From: Prostheceraeus crozeri
Taxonomy: Eukaryota; Platyhelminthes; Polycladida; Euryleptidae
Direction: 5' to 3'
DNA length: 64,000 nt
Assembly: GCA_907163375.1 (NCBI GenBank)
Contig: CAJQUW010013637.1
Coordinates: 434,001 to 498,000 of the forward strand
The position numbers and the translations under genes are program-made. Below the pieces are notes generated by a model. The model was not told where the DNA came from, ran no database searches, and saw nothing but the letters and a program-made list of their open reading frames with translations. Positions 26,464-38,030 of this stretch are shown one piece after another; positions within the stretch are counted from its first letter, which is position 1; the number at the start of each line of letters is the position of its first letter.

Positions 26464-28680
26464 ATGGCTTCTACCAGAAGTGTGACTGATCATTTATGTG
26501 GACAACCTTCTGAACTACCTCCCGCTCAACTCCCGACAAACGGCGATGTGTTACGTCTCTTCAGACTTCGAATGGACGAGGTTAATTTTTTGCCTCCACA
26601 GCATCGTCCATCTAAATCAAGTGTTCTCGATAGAGTTAGCAAAGAAATTCGTGACTTATGGTTTCATTCTTCAATAACTCCATCCAGCATCAACGCTGTC
26701 AAAAAGAGGATTACCAAATTATCAGAAGAACAAAGGCAATTAGAGAAATACACTGAAAAACAGAAAACGTCTGAAATTTACATTGACAAGTTTAGTTTGT
26801 TCAAAGAAAAGCTGACAAAGTTAATGGATATTTCTTCCGTCTGTCCACCTGAGGAGCAAGTATTTCTACAAGATCAAGGAAATGATCGACAGATGCATAT
26901 TTCACATTATCTTGACAAAGCTGGAACTCAATTAAACTTGAGAAGATGGAGAAGAAATCAGCAAAGTATTAGTACAAGGTCTGATAGAATGCTAACAACT
27001 TCGACGACAGGGGATGGTATGCACAATAAAATGACGAAGCTGAGGAATCTGATAATACTGCCGAAAACGAGAACTATGATAATACTGACAAGGATTATGG
27101 TAAAACTGATAGGGATTTTCCAGTACCTCCATCACTTAAGACTCCTACATCTCAACAAAATCGTGTGAAACTAAAAAACACGGCAATGATGGCTGATAGA
27201 TTGGCCTATGGAAATGAAGGAGCTGCCGCCATGGCTTCATGCGTTTTAGCAGACTATGGAATTGTTTCCCATGAAGACGCATCTCTTGTGGTCAATGCTT
27301 CTAAAATACGAAGAGCCAGGTATTCTATTCGGGATGAATGTATTGCCGATAGCAAAGGAATCGGACTAATAACGTCTCTCTATTTTGATAGTCGTAAGGA
27401 CCAAACACTCCAAAGTTTCAAAATTGAGGATACACATTTTTCCCGGTCGGATACAGAAGAGCATGTTGTAATACTTACTCAACCAGGAAATTTGTATTTG
27501 GGACATGTTTCTCCAGAAAGTGGAAGTGGATCAGCCGTTGCCTCTGCAGTAAATCAGTACATTGAATTGAATTATTCATCTAGCAAAAAAAATATTTTGG
27601 TGGTAGGATGTGACAGTACTTCAGTAAACACTGGTAAACATAATGGTGCTATTCATTATATTGAAGAAAGACTTGGCCACGAAACACATTGGTGTGTTTG
27701 TTTATTACATGTAAATGAGCTGCCATCAAAGCATCTTTGTCGGCATTATCTTGGGAGAACAACTAGTCCAGGAACTTTTGAAAACACAGAAATTATAAAG
27801 TTATTAAATACAGCTGAGAATCTGCCTGTTGTAGACTTTGTTCCCCTCGAAATCATTTCGGAATTTCCCATGTTACCTGGCGATACTGTTTCTGAAATGA
27901 ACAAGGATCAGAAATACCTGTATAAAATGTGCCATGCTGTAATCAATGGTTATGTTACCGAAAAACTGGCAGCTACAAAAATCGGCCCAATGAGTCACGC
28001 AAGATGGCTTACGACGGGAAGCAGATTACTACGTTTATATGTCTCTTCGGAAAAACCTTCATTTGAGATCTCGCGACTGGCTTTCTTTGTTGTGAATTGC
28101 TATTTCCCAGTTTGGCTAGAAATCAAGAAAAATCCTAAAATCACTAGTGGTGCGCATCACACCTTTTCCATGATAGATAGGATGAAACACTTGCTAGAAT
28201 CGGAAAAGAATGTTGTATACCCTGTAGTACAGACAGGAGGATATTATTTGCATTCAGAGAACATTCTTCTTTCGATGCTGACAAATGAAGATGAGGCTCT
28301 ACGATGTGAAGCCATTGGGAAAATCATCAAGATCCGTTTACGTCCAAAAAATGAGGGAATCACAAAAATTTTCTGTGCCCAAAATTAACTTCCGTGCTCA
28401 GACTGTATGGCAACTGGTTAATGAAGACGATCTTATCAACGAGCCTCCACTTACTAAACAACTGGATCGTGGTCAGCTCTTCTCGATCAAGAATCAACCC
28501 TTTTCAGTTTTGAATTATCCATGCCATACTCAGGCTGTTGAGCGTCTTATCAAAGTTGTTACAAAAGCCAGTTCACAGGCCATAGGTGAAGATCGACGAG
28601 ATGGTATGATCAGAGCAACAGCTGAATCACGAAAATTATTGCCGAAACTAAGAACTAAGTCTGCATTCAATTTCAGATGA
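26464..28680 (+). pseudogene. Transposase-like protein of the 8-bp-duplication element
   Basis: Start ATG at 26,464 (MASTRSVTDHL), stop at 28,680. The N-terminal part is charged with a coiled-coil-like stretch (KKRITKLSEEQRQLEK). The middle carries VVGCDSTSVNTG, then WCVCLLHVNELPSKHL, DQKYLYKMCHAV and ARWLTTGSRLLRLYV. The C-terminal part has FRAQTVWQL and QAVERLIKVV. From memory, this order of blocks is that of a large set of unnamed invertebrate proteins thought to be DDE-type transposases; the GCDS aspartate and the late VER glutamate are candidate catalytic residues. The frame shifts near 27,020 (an acidic Asn/Asp-rich linker reads on in another frame) and again near 28,350, so this copy is probably inactive. 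Function is inferred from context: long TIRs and a target duplication. Confidence 0.65.
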
Positions 28681-29468
28681 GTATACGAGTATTTCATGTT
28701 TTGCTCGAAAACCAAATTGATCTAGTGACATGCGTTTTCATACTGAATTATATTGCAGTATATAAACTGAATTATAAGCAATATGCTTCTTTTCATTGCA
28801 ATTTTTTTGTTTTGAAATAAAGTCGATTATTTTCTCACATTAATTTGTTTTTCATTTATTCCTTGAATAGTGAATGAAGTGTAAGAAACCAATTTTAAAT
28901 TCTGCCTCAAAAATTAAGAAGGCAAAGTAATAAATATCTGAAGTCTGACTACATAAAAGTGGCACTTACTTAATGTTGTCATGATCCAATTTAAGTAGTA
29001 TTTTTCGGTAAATTACTGTAATTTTTAGATATAATTTGAAATTTTCAATCATGGCACCATAAGATATCAATATTTTTTCTTGATATTTCATAGGGTAATT
29101 GTCTTTACCATGATGCATAGTTTGCAAGTACTCTGAACTTTAAAATCGCTACAAAGTCGCCATAATGCAATTTAAATAGTATTTATCGGTAAATTACTTC
29201 ATTTTTTAAAATTTGAATTTGAATATTGATTTATGGCACCATAAGATACCAATATTTTTTCTTGATATTGCACATGGTAATTGCTTATACCAAGAGGCAT
29301 ACTTAGTGAGTACTCTGAATTAAAATCTCAGAAAAGTTTTTTTCGACCGGACCTACGCTAGTGTGTGTGAGCGTGTGTGAGCGAGATCATACCTTACTCG
29401 ACCACTTTGCATCACAGACAAGGCGCTGGTTCACTGCTGAACAGGCGGTTTCCGTCAAAATGGACGCA

Positions 29469-32400
29469 CGGTATGTCAGAACGGACGAAAAAATTCAAAA
29501 AATATATCATCGCCGGAATAAAGTTTTTTTAGTTTTAGGATGTCTCCACATTACAAAAATGCAAAAAGGAAAAAAATTCAATGACCAGTTTTTTTGTAAT
29601 AGGCCATTTTTTCAAAATGGCGTCAAAATTGCGATATTTAGATACATTTCACTGAGTCACACGCTTTCTACTCTACACAGAGGCTTCTAACTATCACAAC
29701 TATACACAGGAATTGCAGAAATTGATTCAAAATTTGTCTTTGCTTTTTTTGGCTGTTAATATTTGGATTATTGGTTCGTAAGTAGTATGATATGGATAAT
29801 TTATGAAAATTTATATTCAAGAATAAAAAAATGACGTTCATATCGAAATATCGTTATGATATCGTCTGTTTAATGTATTTGTATAAAAGAGCAGACGAAA
29901 GATAATTCTTGATTTTAAGACTGACAACTTTACTATCTTGATATGATGATATCGGACTCAACAGTAGCTTTAAATTGCTGCACCAATGTTTGTACTCGTA
30001 TACAAAATGCAAGCGGAGATTGATGCAAATTTAATCAATGTGAAATGATATCGATTATATCAGTGACGCTTAGATATATCATAATGATATAGATTTTTTA
30101 AAGTAAAATGCTTTATTGCAATAAACGAGGGCTATAAATTAAATAAACAAAGTCCTGGAATTAAAAGCTAAGATACATGTACACTAAAACATAGAAAAAT
30201 ACCTAAGATACTGTCCTATAAAGAAGAGTGAACTGAGGCTGAACTTAAACCACTTCACTCAGTATGCTGCAGTGTGCCCCGTACAGCAGTGTGCCCCGTT
30301 AACTTGTTATAAAACTTGTGCGTTCTAACTACAAGCCAGTCTTTGAACGGGGTCAAAATGTTGAATAGAACCGGAGTTACAGCAATTTGAAGTACGAAAG
30401 GGACTTATTGATAGCACTGTAGATTATTGTGATATATCTAGGCGTCCCTGATCATACAATAACAGCACGCATGGAATGAGGCAATGTCTATGAATTAACT
30501 CATCTTTTTCGTGTTGAATTTGAATCTGATATCATCAATGGCTGTCGAAATCGTGCACGCGCACAGAATAGATATATACACGCCTGTTATATCGTTGTCT
30601 GCAATGAGCGCTGATTCCGTTATTCTACTTCGATCTTCCGTACGTAATGGCAACTGCCCTAGCTCTTGATCACGAACGATGTCGTTACAAAGTTTGCGTC
30701 GTTTGTTACCGAAAAGGATCTAGAAAGCTTTCAGCAACAGACATTTCAACGATTAATGACTATGTGATTGAAGGATACGACATTAGTAATCCTGATTTTC
30801 CTGCATCACTTTGCAACGGCTGTTATTTTATTCTTTCAAAAAAACGCAATGGATATGACGACTTTGAAATACCCTTCGTCGATAATTATGATCCACGTCG
30901 CCCACAAGACCATCGATCAAAGTAAAAAATTGTTCATGCAGAATATGCGAAGTAGCAAAATTGAATATGCAAGCCGCAGTGAAGCTGAAGAATCCTGGTC
31001 GACCTTCAGCTCCCAACAACAATATTCCAAAGAAGATCAAAATATGTTCTCAATGCTTTACCCAGCTTTATAGTCGTTGTAGTCATAATTATAATTCGTG
31101 TGCCTCCAAAAGAAACGCAATGAATAACATCTCGAATCTTATTGATTCTTCAATGACGTCGTCAGAGCATTTGCAAATAGTGAAAGCACGCTCCCTATCA
31201 CATTCTCCAGAGGCTCAGCCAACGTCGTCGAAATTCGTACTGTCAAGTGGTGACATGTCTGTTATTCAAAATGATTTGAATCTTTCCACGCGTGCAACTT
31301 TATATTTGGCTGAAAATATACGAAAGACAACGAAGTCTAGACATGCTGTTGAACCATATTTGAAAGGCAAGTTGTATGAAAAAAACCACAAACTTGATGA
31401 CTTTTTTGAAGTCAAAGAGTCTTTTTATACATCAACGTCGAATCACGAAAAAATCACAAGACCCTTTGTTCATTGCAATAATTTAAAGCCCCTGATTGAT
31501 TATATCAGAGAGACAAGACAATTAGATGATATTTCTAGTCATGTTCGAATTGGCATCGACGGTGGTGGAGGCTTTGTAAAAGTGAGCCTTTCTTTGTTTG
31601 ATCCTTCGTCGATCTCGAAAAGTCGATTTGCTGATTCTGGAGTGAAACGTGCATTCATAATTGGTATTGTCCCTGATGTTCCGGAATGTTATATGAACAT
31701 TATCAACATTTGGACGACTGTTGGTGTTAACAAGATTGACATGCCATTTACCATCGCAACCGATATGAGACTTTGTAAATATTCTTACAGGATTAATGGC
31801 GCACGGAAGCCTTCATCCGTGCGCTTGGTGCAACAGTGACAGACATCACCTGAGTGAGCGAGGAGAAAGCAGAACATTTGGAGACTTACGATTAAAGTTT
31901 TGGTCATTTTATAGTTCTGGTGGAGATAAAAAGTTGCCAAAAAGCATGGTAATGTGATGCACCCGTCCGTTATCAAGGGTGATATCGATGGAACACTGGT
32001 TCTTGAGATAATCCCTCCACCGGAACTCCATCTGATGACTGGTGCGTTTCTGTCCGTATTTAATACTATGACTTCAGTTTGGCCTGAAAGTGACAAATGG
32101 CTGAAAATGTTGCATGTTCAAAAAGAGCAGCGACATGGTGGTACGTTTTCTGGAAATGCTACGAAGAAGCTATTGACTAATGTTGATATTTTACAATCAA
32201 TCTGTCCATTGAATTGTTTACCTTATGTTGAAACACTTCTTTGGTTGAATAACGTTGTCAATGCGTGTTTTGGATGGCATCTGTCACAAGATTACAAAAA
32301 CACATACAAAGCTTCATGAGAAGCTATCTTCATTTGGAAAATGCTCCTATCACCCCAAAAATCCACGCAATATTTTTCCACGTTTCTGATTTTTGTGACA

Positions 32401-33360
32401 AAGAGCAGTGGACTTGCAGCGTTCAGTGAGCAAACTAGTGAAAGCATTCATCATGATTTTTTATCTATGTGGAACAATTACCGAGTGAATTCGACTGATC
32501 ATCCATTCTACCGAAGTCGCTTACTGGACTCGGTACGACGATATAACAGCCAGCATCTTTGATTTTCATGTATTTCCTAATTGTAGGCTACTGCGTTAAT
32601 GTTATTCTTATATTCGTTCAATGTTTGTAATGAGATTTTTAGTATACAAAAACATAGTTTTGCATTAGATGGAAAATTGTACAAGTAACTAAGATTACAA
32701 AGAAAACTCTAAGCACTATTGAAGCATTATTGAGTTATAGAGTAGGCGCGCCTCTACTCATAAATACAAATTGAAAGACTAGCTAAGTAAACTTTCTTTG
32801 AGGAATAGATCGATAACCGTTTTTGAACCTAGGCATCAGTCAGAGGCATCATCTACACCGTTACGGCTAGGCTACTGTTAATTGACCTTGTAAAGTGATA
32901 CTTGTCAATTTAGACTTTAAATCCAATAAATTGTTAAGGCAACAAGAAGGCTCGACATCGTCTATATAAACATACATTATACAAACTATATCATAACGAT
33001 ATTTCAATATGAACGTCATTTTTTTATTCTTGAATATAAATTTTCATAAATTATCCATATCTTACTACTTACGAACCAATAATCCAAATATTAACAGCCA
33101 AAAAGGCAAAGACAAATTTTGAATCAATTTCTGCAATTCCTGTGTATAGTTGTGATAGTTAGAAGCCTCTGTGTAGAGTAGAAAGCGTGTGACTCAGTGA
33201 AATGTATCTAAATATCGCAATTTTGACGCCATTTTGAAAAAATGGCCTATTACAAAAAAACTGGTCATTGAATTGTAATGTGGAGACATCCTAAAACTAA
33301 AAAAACTTTATTCCGGCGATGATATATTTTTTGAATTTTTTCGTCCGTTCTGACACACCG
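29469..33360 (+). mobile_element. Second long-TIR DNA transposon, inserted in the piggyBac start codon region
   Basis: Inverted repeats of ~394 bp (29,469-29,862) and ~372 bp (32,989-33,360) begin CGGTATGTCAGAACGG and CGGTGTGTCAGAACGG. The flanks are a perfect 8-bp duplication, TGGACGCA, at 29,461-29,468 and 33,361-33,368. The difference in TIR length is mostly a ~20-bp A-rich insertion in the left copy. The interior encodes a multi-frame transposase-like gene on the plus strand. Ends, length and duplication resemble the neighbour at 25,524, but TIR sequence and protein are different, so it is another family. It sits inside the 5' end of the piggyBac transposase, splitting codons right after the ATG. 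Confidence 0.9.
30647..32562 (+). pseudogene. Zinc-cluster transposase-like protein of the second long-TIR element
   Basis: The gene begins at ATG 30,647 (MATALALDHERC). The N-terminal third is rich in paired cysteines: CVVC, CNGC, then CSCRIC and CSQC...CSHNYNSC, a likely zinc-binding DNA-binding region. The centre has a GIDGGGGFVKVSLSLF block followed by FIIGIVPDVPE and TIATDMRL, then HPCAWC in a shifted frame. The later blocks are EIIPPPELHLMTG, HGGTFSGNATKKLL and HHDFLSMWNNY...RRYNSQHL. I recall this block order from a widespread unnamed invertebrate family, often annotated only as uncharacterised protein; the GIDGGGG aspartate is a candidate catalytic residue. Frame changes near 30,925, 31,800 and 31,950 and in the last third show the copy is dead. 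Confidence 0.6.
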
Positions 33361-35837
33361 TGGACGCAGAATCAGATTTAGAAAGCGATCTAGTTGTCAT
33401 CCCACCTACGACTGCCAACGATGTGGAAACTGATGATGAAGATATTGACGATGGAGATTTAGGGGAGGCTGATATTCATGATATTCCTGGAGAAGTTGAA
33501 ATTTTAGAATGTAGGCCTAGTGCTGCGATTGAAGAAAATAAAGGACGAAAAAACAAGAAATCCCATAACGTTGTATGGAAGAAAGGAGATAAGCTGAAAA
33601 AGAAGATAAAGGGCGAGCCTTTGAAGCTTACAGAAACGCATCCCTTGCTGCAAGATTAAGGTCCAATCGAACTGTTTCGCTTATTTTTGGATGATGACAT
33701 CTTGCAACTGAAGCAAACGGAATAAATGAGATATGCTCAACAGAAGGGAGACCATCGCTTTTCAATTGAGAAAGATGAACTACTCACATGGTTGGGAATC
33801 ATTCTGTTGTCCGGATACCATACTGTCCCACAGGAGGATATGTATTGGAGTCAAAATGAAGATCATGCGATACGGGCCGTTTCGGAACGCATGACTCGCT
33901 CACGATTTCGCGAAATCAAAAAGTATTTCCATTTGCAAAACAATGACGAGCTTGACAAAATGGACAAGTTGACTAAATTGCGACAGTTCTTGACCATTAT
34001 TCAAAAGAATCTCCAACAATTTGGATTTTTCGAGAAAGACCTCAGTCTTGATGAAAGTATGGTGCCATACTATGGCCATCACAGCGCAAAAATGTTCATG
34101 AAGAGAAAACCAATTAGATTTGGGTACAAAATATGGATGTTGTACAGTTCAGACAGCTATCCATTTGCATTTGAAGTGTATACAGGAAAGTCGACGTCTA
34201 ATGATGATGGTCCTTTGGGAGAGCAGGTTTCGAGGAGGTTGACGAGCGAGATAGAAGCGAAAAGGAATCATGTTTTGTACATGGATAATTTCTTTTCTTC
34301 GACTAGCCTGTACCGAAAGCACATCAATGAAGAACTCAGATGTACATGAACAGTTCGAAGAAATCGAACTGAGGGTTGTCCATTGATGACTGAAAAAGCG
34401 ATGAAATCGAGAAAAAGAGGATATCATGAGACATTCACAGACGGTGATGTTAACATCTCTCACTGGAATAGCAACCGGCCTGTTGTCTTAGTGAGTACCG
34501 ATGCGGAAGAAAGCCATCCAAAAGAAGCTACCAGATAGAGCCGCTCTGAAAAGAAGAGGATCAAGATTGCGCAACCGGCCATGATTGCGTCATACAATGC
34601 GAACATGGGCGGCATTGATTTGCTAGATCGTTTTTTATCTGATTACCGTCCTCGCCTGAGGTCTAAGAAGTGGTGGTGGATCCTCTTCTCCAACTTTCTC
34701 AACATGTGCGTTGTGGCAGCCTGGAGGGTGCGAAGACACTTCAACCCGCATATTCCACACCTCTCTTTTCGAAGGTAGGCCTGTATTACTGCTCTATGAG
34801 AATATTGAAAATATTTCAATAAGTATTATCACACTCATTTATAGGGAAATTGTTCGCTGCTTGCTGTCGCGCTCATCATTGAGAGAAGTTCGTCCTGGAC
34901 CATCGAGGACACCAGCTGTCGGAGCGAAGCTGGATGAAGTGAAGCATCTTCCAGTCCCGGCCGGGAAACAAGGAAGATGCAAGGTCTGCATGAGAAACAC
35001 CTGCATCAAATGCGACTTTTGCGATGTTCGGTTGCACACGCGTTGCTTTCGTGCCTTTCATGCAATCTGAACAATGCTGTTTTGCTACATTTGTACAATA
35101 ATCATCCAAATATTCGTGTCATGTTTACATCTTCTGCACTAGTACATGTACATGTATGTAGGTCTACTTGTAGTTGAAGAAAATTGAGACTTTTGTGATC
35201 ATGCGAGTTTCCTTTGTGACAATAATGTAGCCTGCATAGTGCCATTTTGCTGCTTTTGCACATTATCCAAATACAGTCGAATCCGCGGAAGTCGGATCCG
35301 CATAACTCGGATTTCCGGATAACTCGGATAAATTTTTTCCCCGAAATCTGCTTCTATTCTATCAATGCTGAAAAATTTGTCTAAGTCGAATCCTGTTAAG
35401 TCGAATTTCCGGCTACGTCGGACGGACAGGAAGGCCATTTTGTACGTAACTTTCATGCAACTCGGATAAATAACCGAATTTGCTAGCCTAAGCAGAGAAA
35501 TATTTCTTCTTCACCTAACCAACCATAGAGAAGATATGAAAGCCATGTGTTCTATAAATAGAATCTGGTTTTCCCAACGATATTTTAACTCCTAACAGGC
35601 AAGGGTTATATAAATTGAATCTGGTTTTCCCAGATCAGAAAGTTGTGTTCAGTTATATCAGTGTCACATTCATTGTTATTCGATCGTCATGTCTAAACGG
35701 AAATTAAAAACATTAGATTTGAAGAAGAAAATTGAGATTATTGACTTTGTGGAAGCAAATCCTTCATATAAGCGTGTTGAAATTTCTAATAAATTTGACA
35801 TTCCAACTTAGACGCTTAGTGATTTGTTGAAAAATCG

Positions 35838-38030
35838 CAGGCCTCCCAACGAATTTTAGTGAGAATATAGGCTAAAATTATAGGTCCCAAAAAAATATAT
35901 AGGCTTTTATAGGTTTTCATAATCTTATTATGTATAGGCATATTATTGTTTAATTGAAATTAAATTTATCATGTCATCAATCTTGTTCAATTACATGTGA
36001 AACTCCAACCAAACTAATATGATCGTTCACGTAAATTCGATTGCAATTAATAAGTAGGTTTATTATGAGAAGTAGATAAATTACGTAAATGCCAAAGTAA
36101 AATACGTTGAAAATTGCAGTCAACGACTATCATGCAATACATGCATTAATACGTTCAAGTGCTATTTAACTTTATGAATATTTTGTACATGTAGGGAGCT
36201 ATAAAATATTAACATTCATTATAAAAAACTCTATTAAAAAATTACAAACTTCTCGGTTATTAGAGAAAGCAGTCTTTGGAAATTAAGAAAAATACTTCGT
36301 GAATTGTAAAGTTTTGTACAAAAATTTACTTACAGCTTTACCGAACAGAAAACTTCAAAACAAACACTTGTAAAAATGTCCAATCTTTCCACTAAAAAGT
36401 TAAAAAGTTCAATAAGTGAAAATGTGACACTAGTTAAATAATCTATACAAAAAATGAGGACAAGCAAATTGCTATCACTACAGTCAACTATCTCTCATCA
36501 ACAGAGTTGAAGTTCGTTACTACAGTCTTTTTTTTTATTGTCATTTCGTGGTAAGTTGTCATGAGCTGCCGCTTTTTATTCTGTAATTCAAGTTGCTTCT
36601 TTGCGGATGTTTCGATTTTTTCTTTTGCCAATCGCAAAAGATCTGATGCTATACTGATGACATCCATATCCTTCTTTTTTATTCTTTCATCGAGACGGGT
36701 TTGTGCATCCTTTAATAGAAGATTGGCTCTCGACGTTTCAACGTTAATGTTTTCTTCGTCTTTCGCAATAAGACATGTTTGCGCGTCCATTTTTTCTATT
36801 TTTTCATTGTGTTCCTTTTCTGCTTGAATTTCTTTTTCTTCGCGTTCTTTCTTTTCCTGTTTAAGTTTTTCCGCCTTTTTCCTTTCTTCCTCGAATTCCT
36901 GTTGATACACCTTCGAAGATGCCCTCGCCACGCTGATAAGGTCTTTCGTGATGGGAACGTTTGTAATGCCATCAAATGATCGGACAGTGTCTTTACATGC
37001 TCTTATTCCGATTACAGATTTTGCAGAAAGCGCTGTTCTATCCGTACCAAGCAATCGTTTATTAACTGAAAGTCCCCTTTCTGAGTCGGCATTGCTGTGA
37101 GCCAATGTGAGAGCTGCTTTTACGACACGGGAAAGATTCGGGTATTTCTTTCTTCCACTTACTGATTCATGTTCTAGTATCTGAGACCAGAATTCATCAA
37201 TGCGGATTTCATGAATGTCTGACTAAACTTTTTCTTCACCGTACAATTTCCATTCGTCGATGATTTTCACGATGTCGTCATCTTTGAGAAAAGGCATCGC
37301 TTCTGCTATGATTTTGATATAGCGACATCTTTTCTTGTTGGATTGTTCTTTTGGATGTAGTACGCGGAGGGCTCGAAGTATTTTGTTATCATGTGGAAGT
37401 TTATCGATCAAGTACTGCGATGCAGTTTGGTAGAATGACAGTATCTGTTTCATGACTTCATCCTTCGATTTCGATTCGACCTTCTCAATCGCGTCTCTGG
37501 CTGCATGTCCGATTTCAATATCTTCATTAGCCAAATGGTTCTGTGACACATCGATTGATTTCAACTTCTTTGAGTTTTCTTTTACATAACTCTGGTTTTG
37601 AAAGCGGAACAAGACAGACTTTATCAAATCACACATAGAAGGATATAGATAATGTATCAAAAGGCCTTCTGTTTGACAAGTAAACAATACGAACAGTTCA
37701 ACAACCAGACTGAACCAATCGAAAATCATTCACGAGTAATAACTGCTGATCATTGGGCACACGAGGAACAAAATCAATCACCGACCTTCAAAAGACGAAT
37801 AACACACAATCTGAAACCAGATTGTATTAAAAATTGCTTTCCTTATCGATAATCAAGAAAACTTACGTGAAATGTAAAATAGCATAAGAAATGTGATCAT
37901 CTCAGTCAAAAATCATAAGAAGTCCGAAAAAATAGGTTTATATAGGTTTTATAGGTTATTTTTTAAAAATATATGTCAGTTTTTAAAAAATAGGTTTTTA
38001 TAGGTTTTATAGGTTTTTTTGGGAGGCCTG
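35838..38030 (-). mobile_element. hAT-like transposon with 6-bp target duplication, inside the Tigger gene
   Basis: Ends CAGGCCTCCCAA and TTGGGAGGCCTG, flanked by AAATCG on both sides (35,832-35,837 and 38,031-38,036). Both subterminal zones have many TATAGG and TTTTATAGG words. The coding remnant on the minus strand (36,488-37,729) has the hAT C-terminal signature. The 6-bp duplication is shared with the element at 44,270-46,281, which suggests the hAT subgroup with 6-bp duplications (hAT6 in repeat-database usage). At 2.2 kb it holds only the C-terminal part of a transposase and is a deleted copy. It is the youngest layer of the local nest. Confidence 0.85.
36488..37729 (-). pseudogene. hAT transposase, C-terminal part
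   Basis: About 414 codons stay in one frame on the minus strand, interrupted by a single TAG near 37,225. The hAT dimerisation signature is seen as ALTLAHSNADSERGLSVNKRLL, preceded by IDEFWSQIL...KYPNLSRVV. A long Lys/Glu-rich coiled coil follows (EEERKKAEKLKQEKKEREEKE). The N-terminal BED finger and the first catalytic regions are missing, so the gene cannot make a full transposase. The architecture (hAT C-terminus plus long coiled coil) is the same as in the protein at 45,036-45,914. Confidence 0.75.

Larger units (their letters stand above)
25524..29360 (+). mobile_element. DNA transposon with 387-bp inverted repeats and 8-bp target duplication
   Basis: Long inverted repeats at 25,524-25,910 and 28,974-29,360 begin TAGCGTAGGTCCGGTCG and match closely throughout. 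The flanks are GTGTGTGT on both sides (25,516-25,523 and 29,361-29,368). This is an 8-bp duplication, although it lies in a GT-rich stretch and so is less decisive than usual. The interior holds one plus-strand transposase-like gene (26,464-28,680) followed by AATAAA near 28,816. An 8-bp duplication agrees with hAT-like elements, but the ends do not look like typical short hAT ends and I cannot name the family. It lies inside the left arm of the piggyBac element. Confidence 0.85.
29460..35070 (+). pseudogene. piggyBac transposase, split by an insertion and containing stops
   Basis: The ATG is at 29,460-29,462 and the next codons resume at 33,363 after the inserted element (MDAESDLESD). After an acidic N-terminus, the core has RMTRSRFREIKKYFHL, then the three catalytic aspartates in LSLDESMVPYYG, LYMDNFFSS and GGIDLLDRF, matching the piggyBac DDD pattern. 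A 70-bp intron (34,775-34,844, GT-AG) joins LSFRR to EIVRCLL. The C-terminus is a cysteine-rich zinc domain, CKVCMRNTCIKCDFCDVRLH, as in the family. In-frame stops lie at about 33,657, 33,726, 34,347 and 34,536, with otherwise good conservation, so the gene is moderately decayed. It is independent of the later break by the nested transposon. Confidence 0.85.

Noticed and set aside
36561-36979. Phe/Ser-rich plus-strand frames resembling membrane proteins
   Set aside because: They are the antisense of the Lys/Glu-rich coiled coil of the hAT transposase on the other strand.
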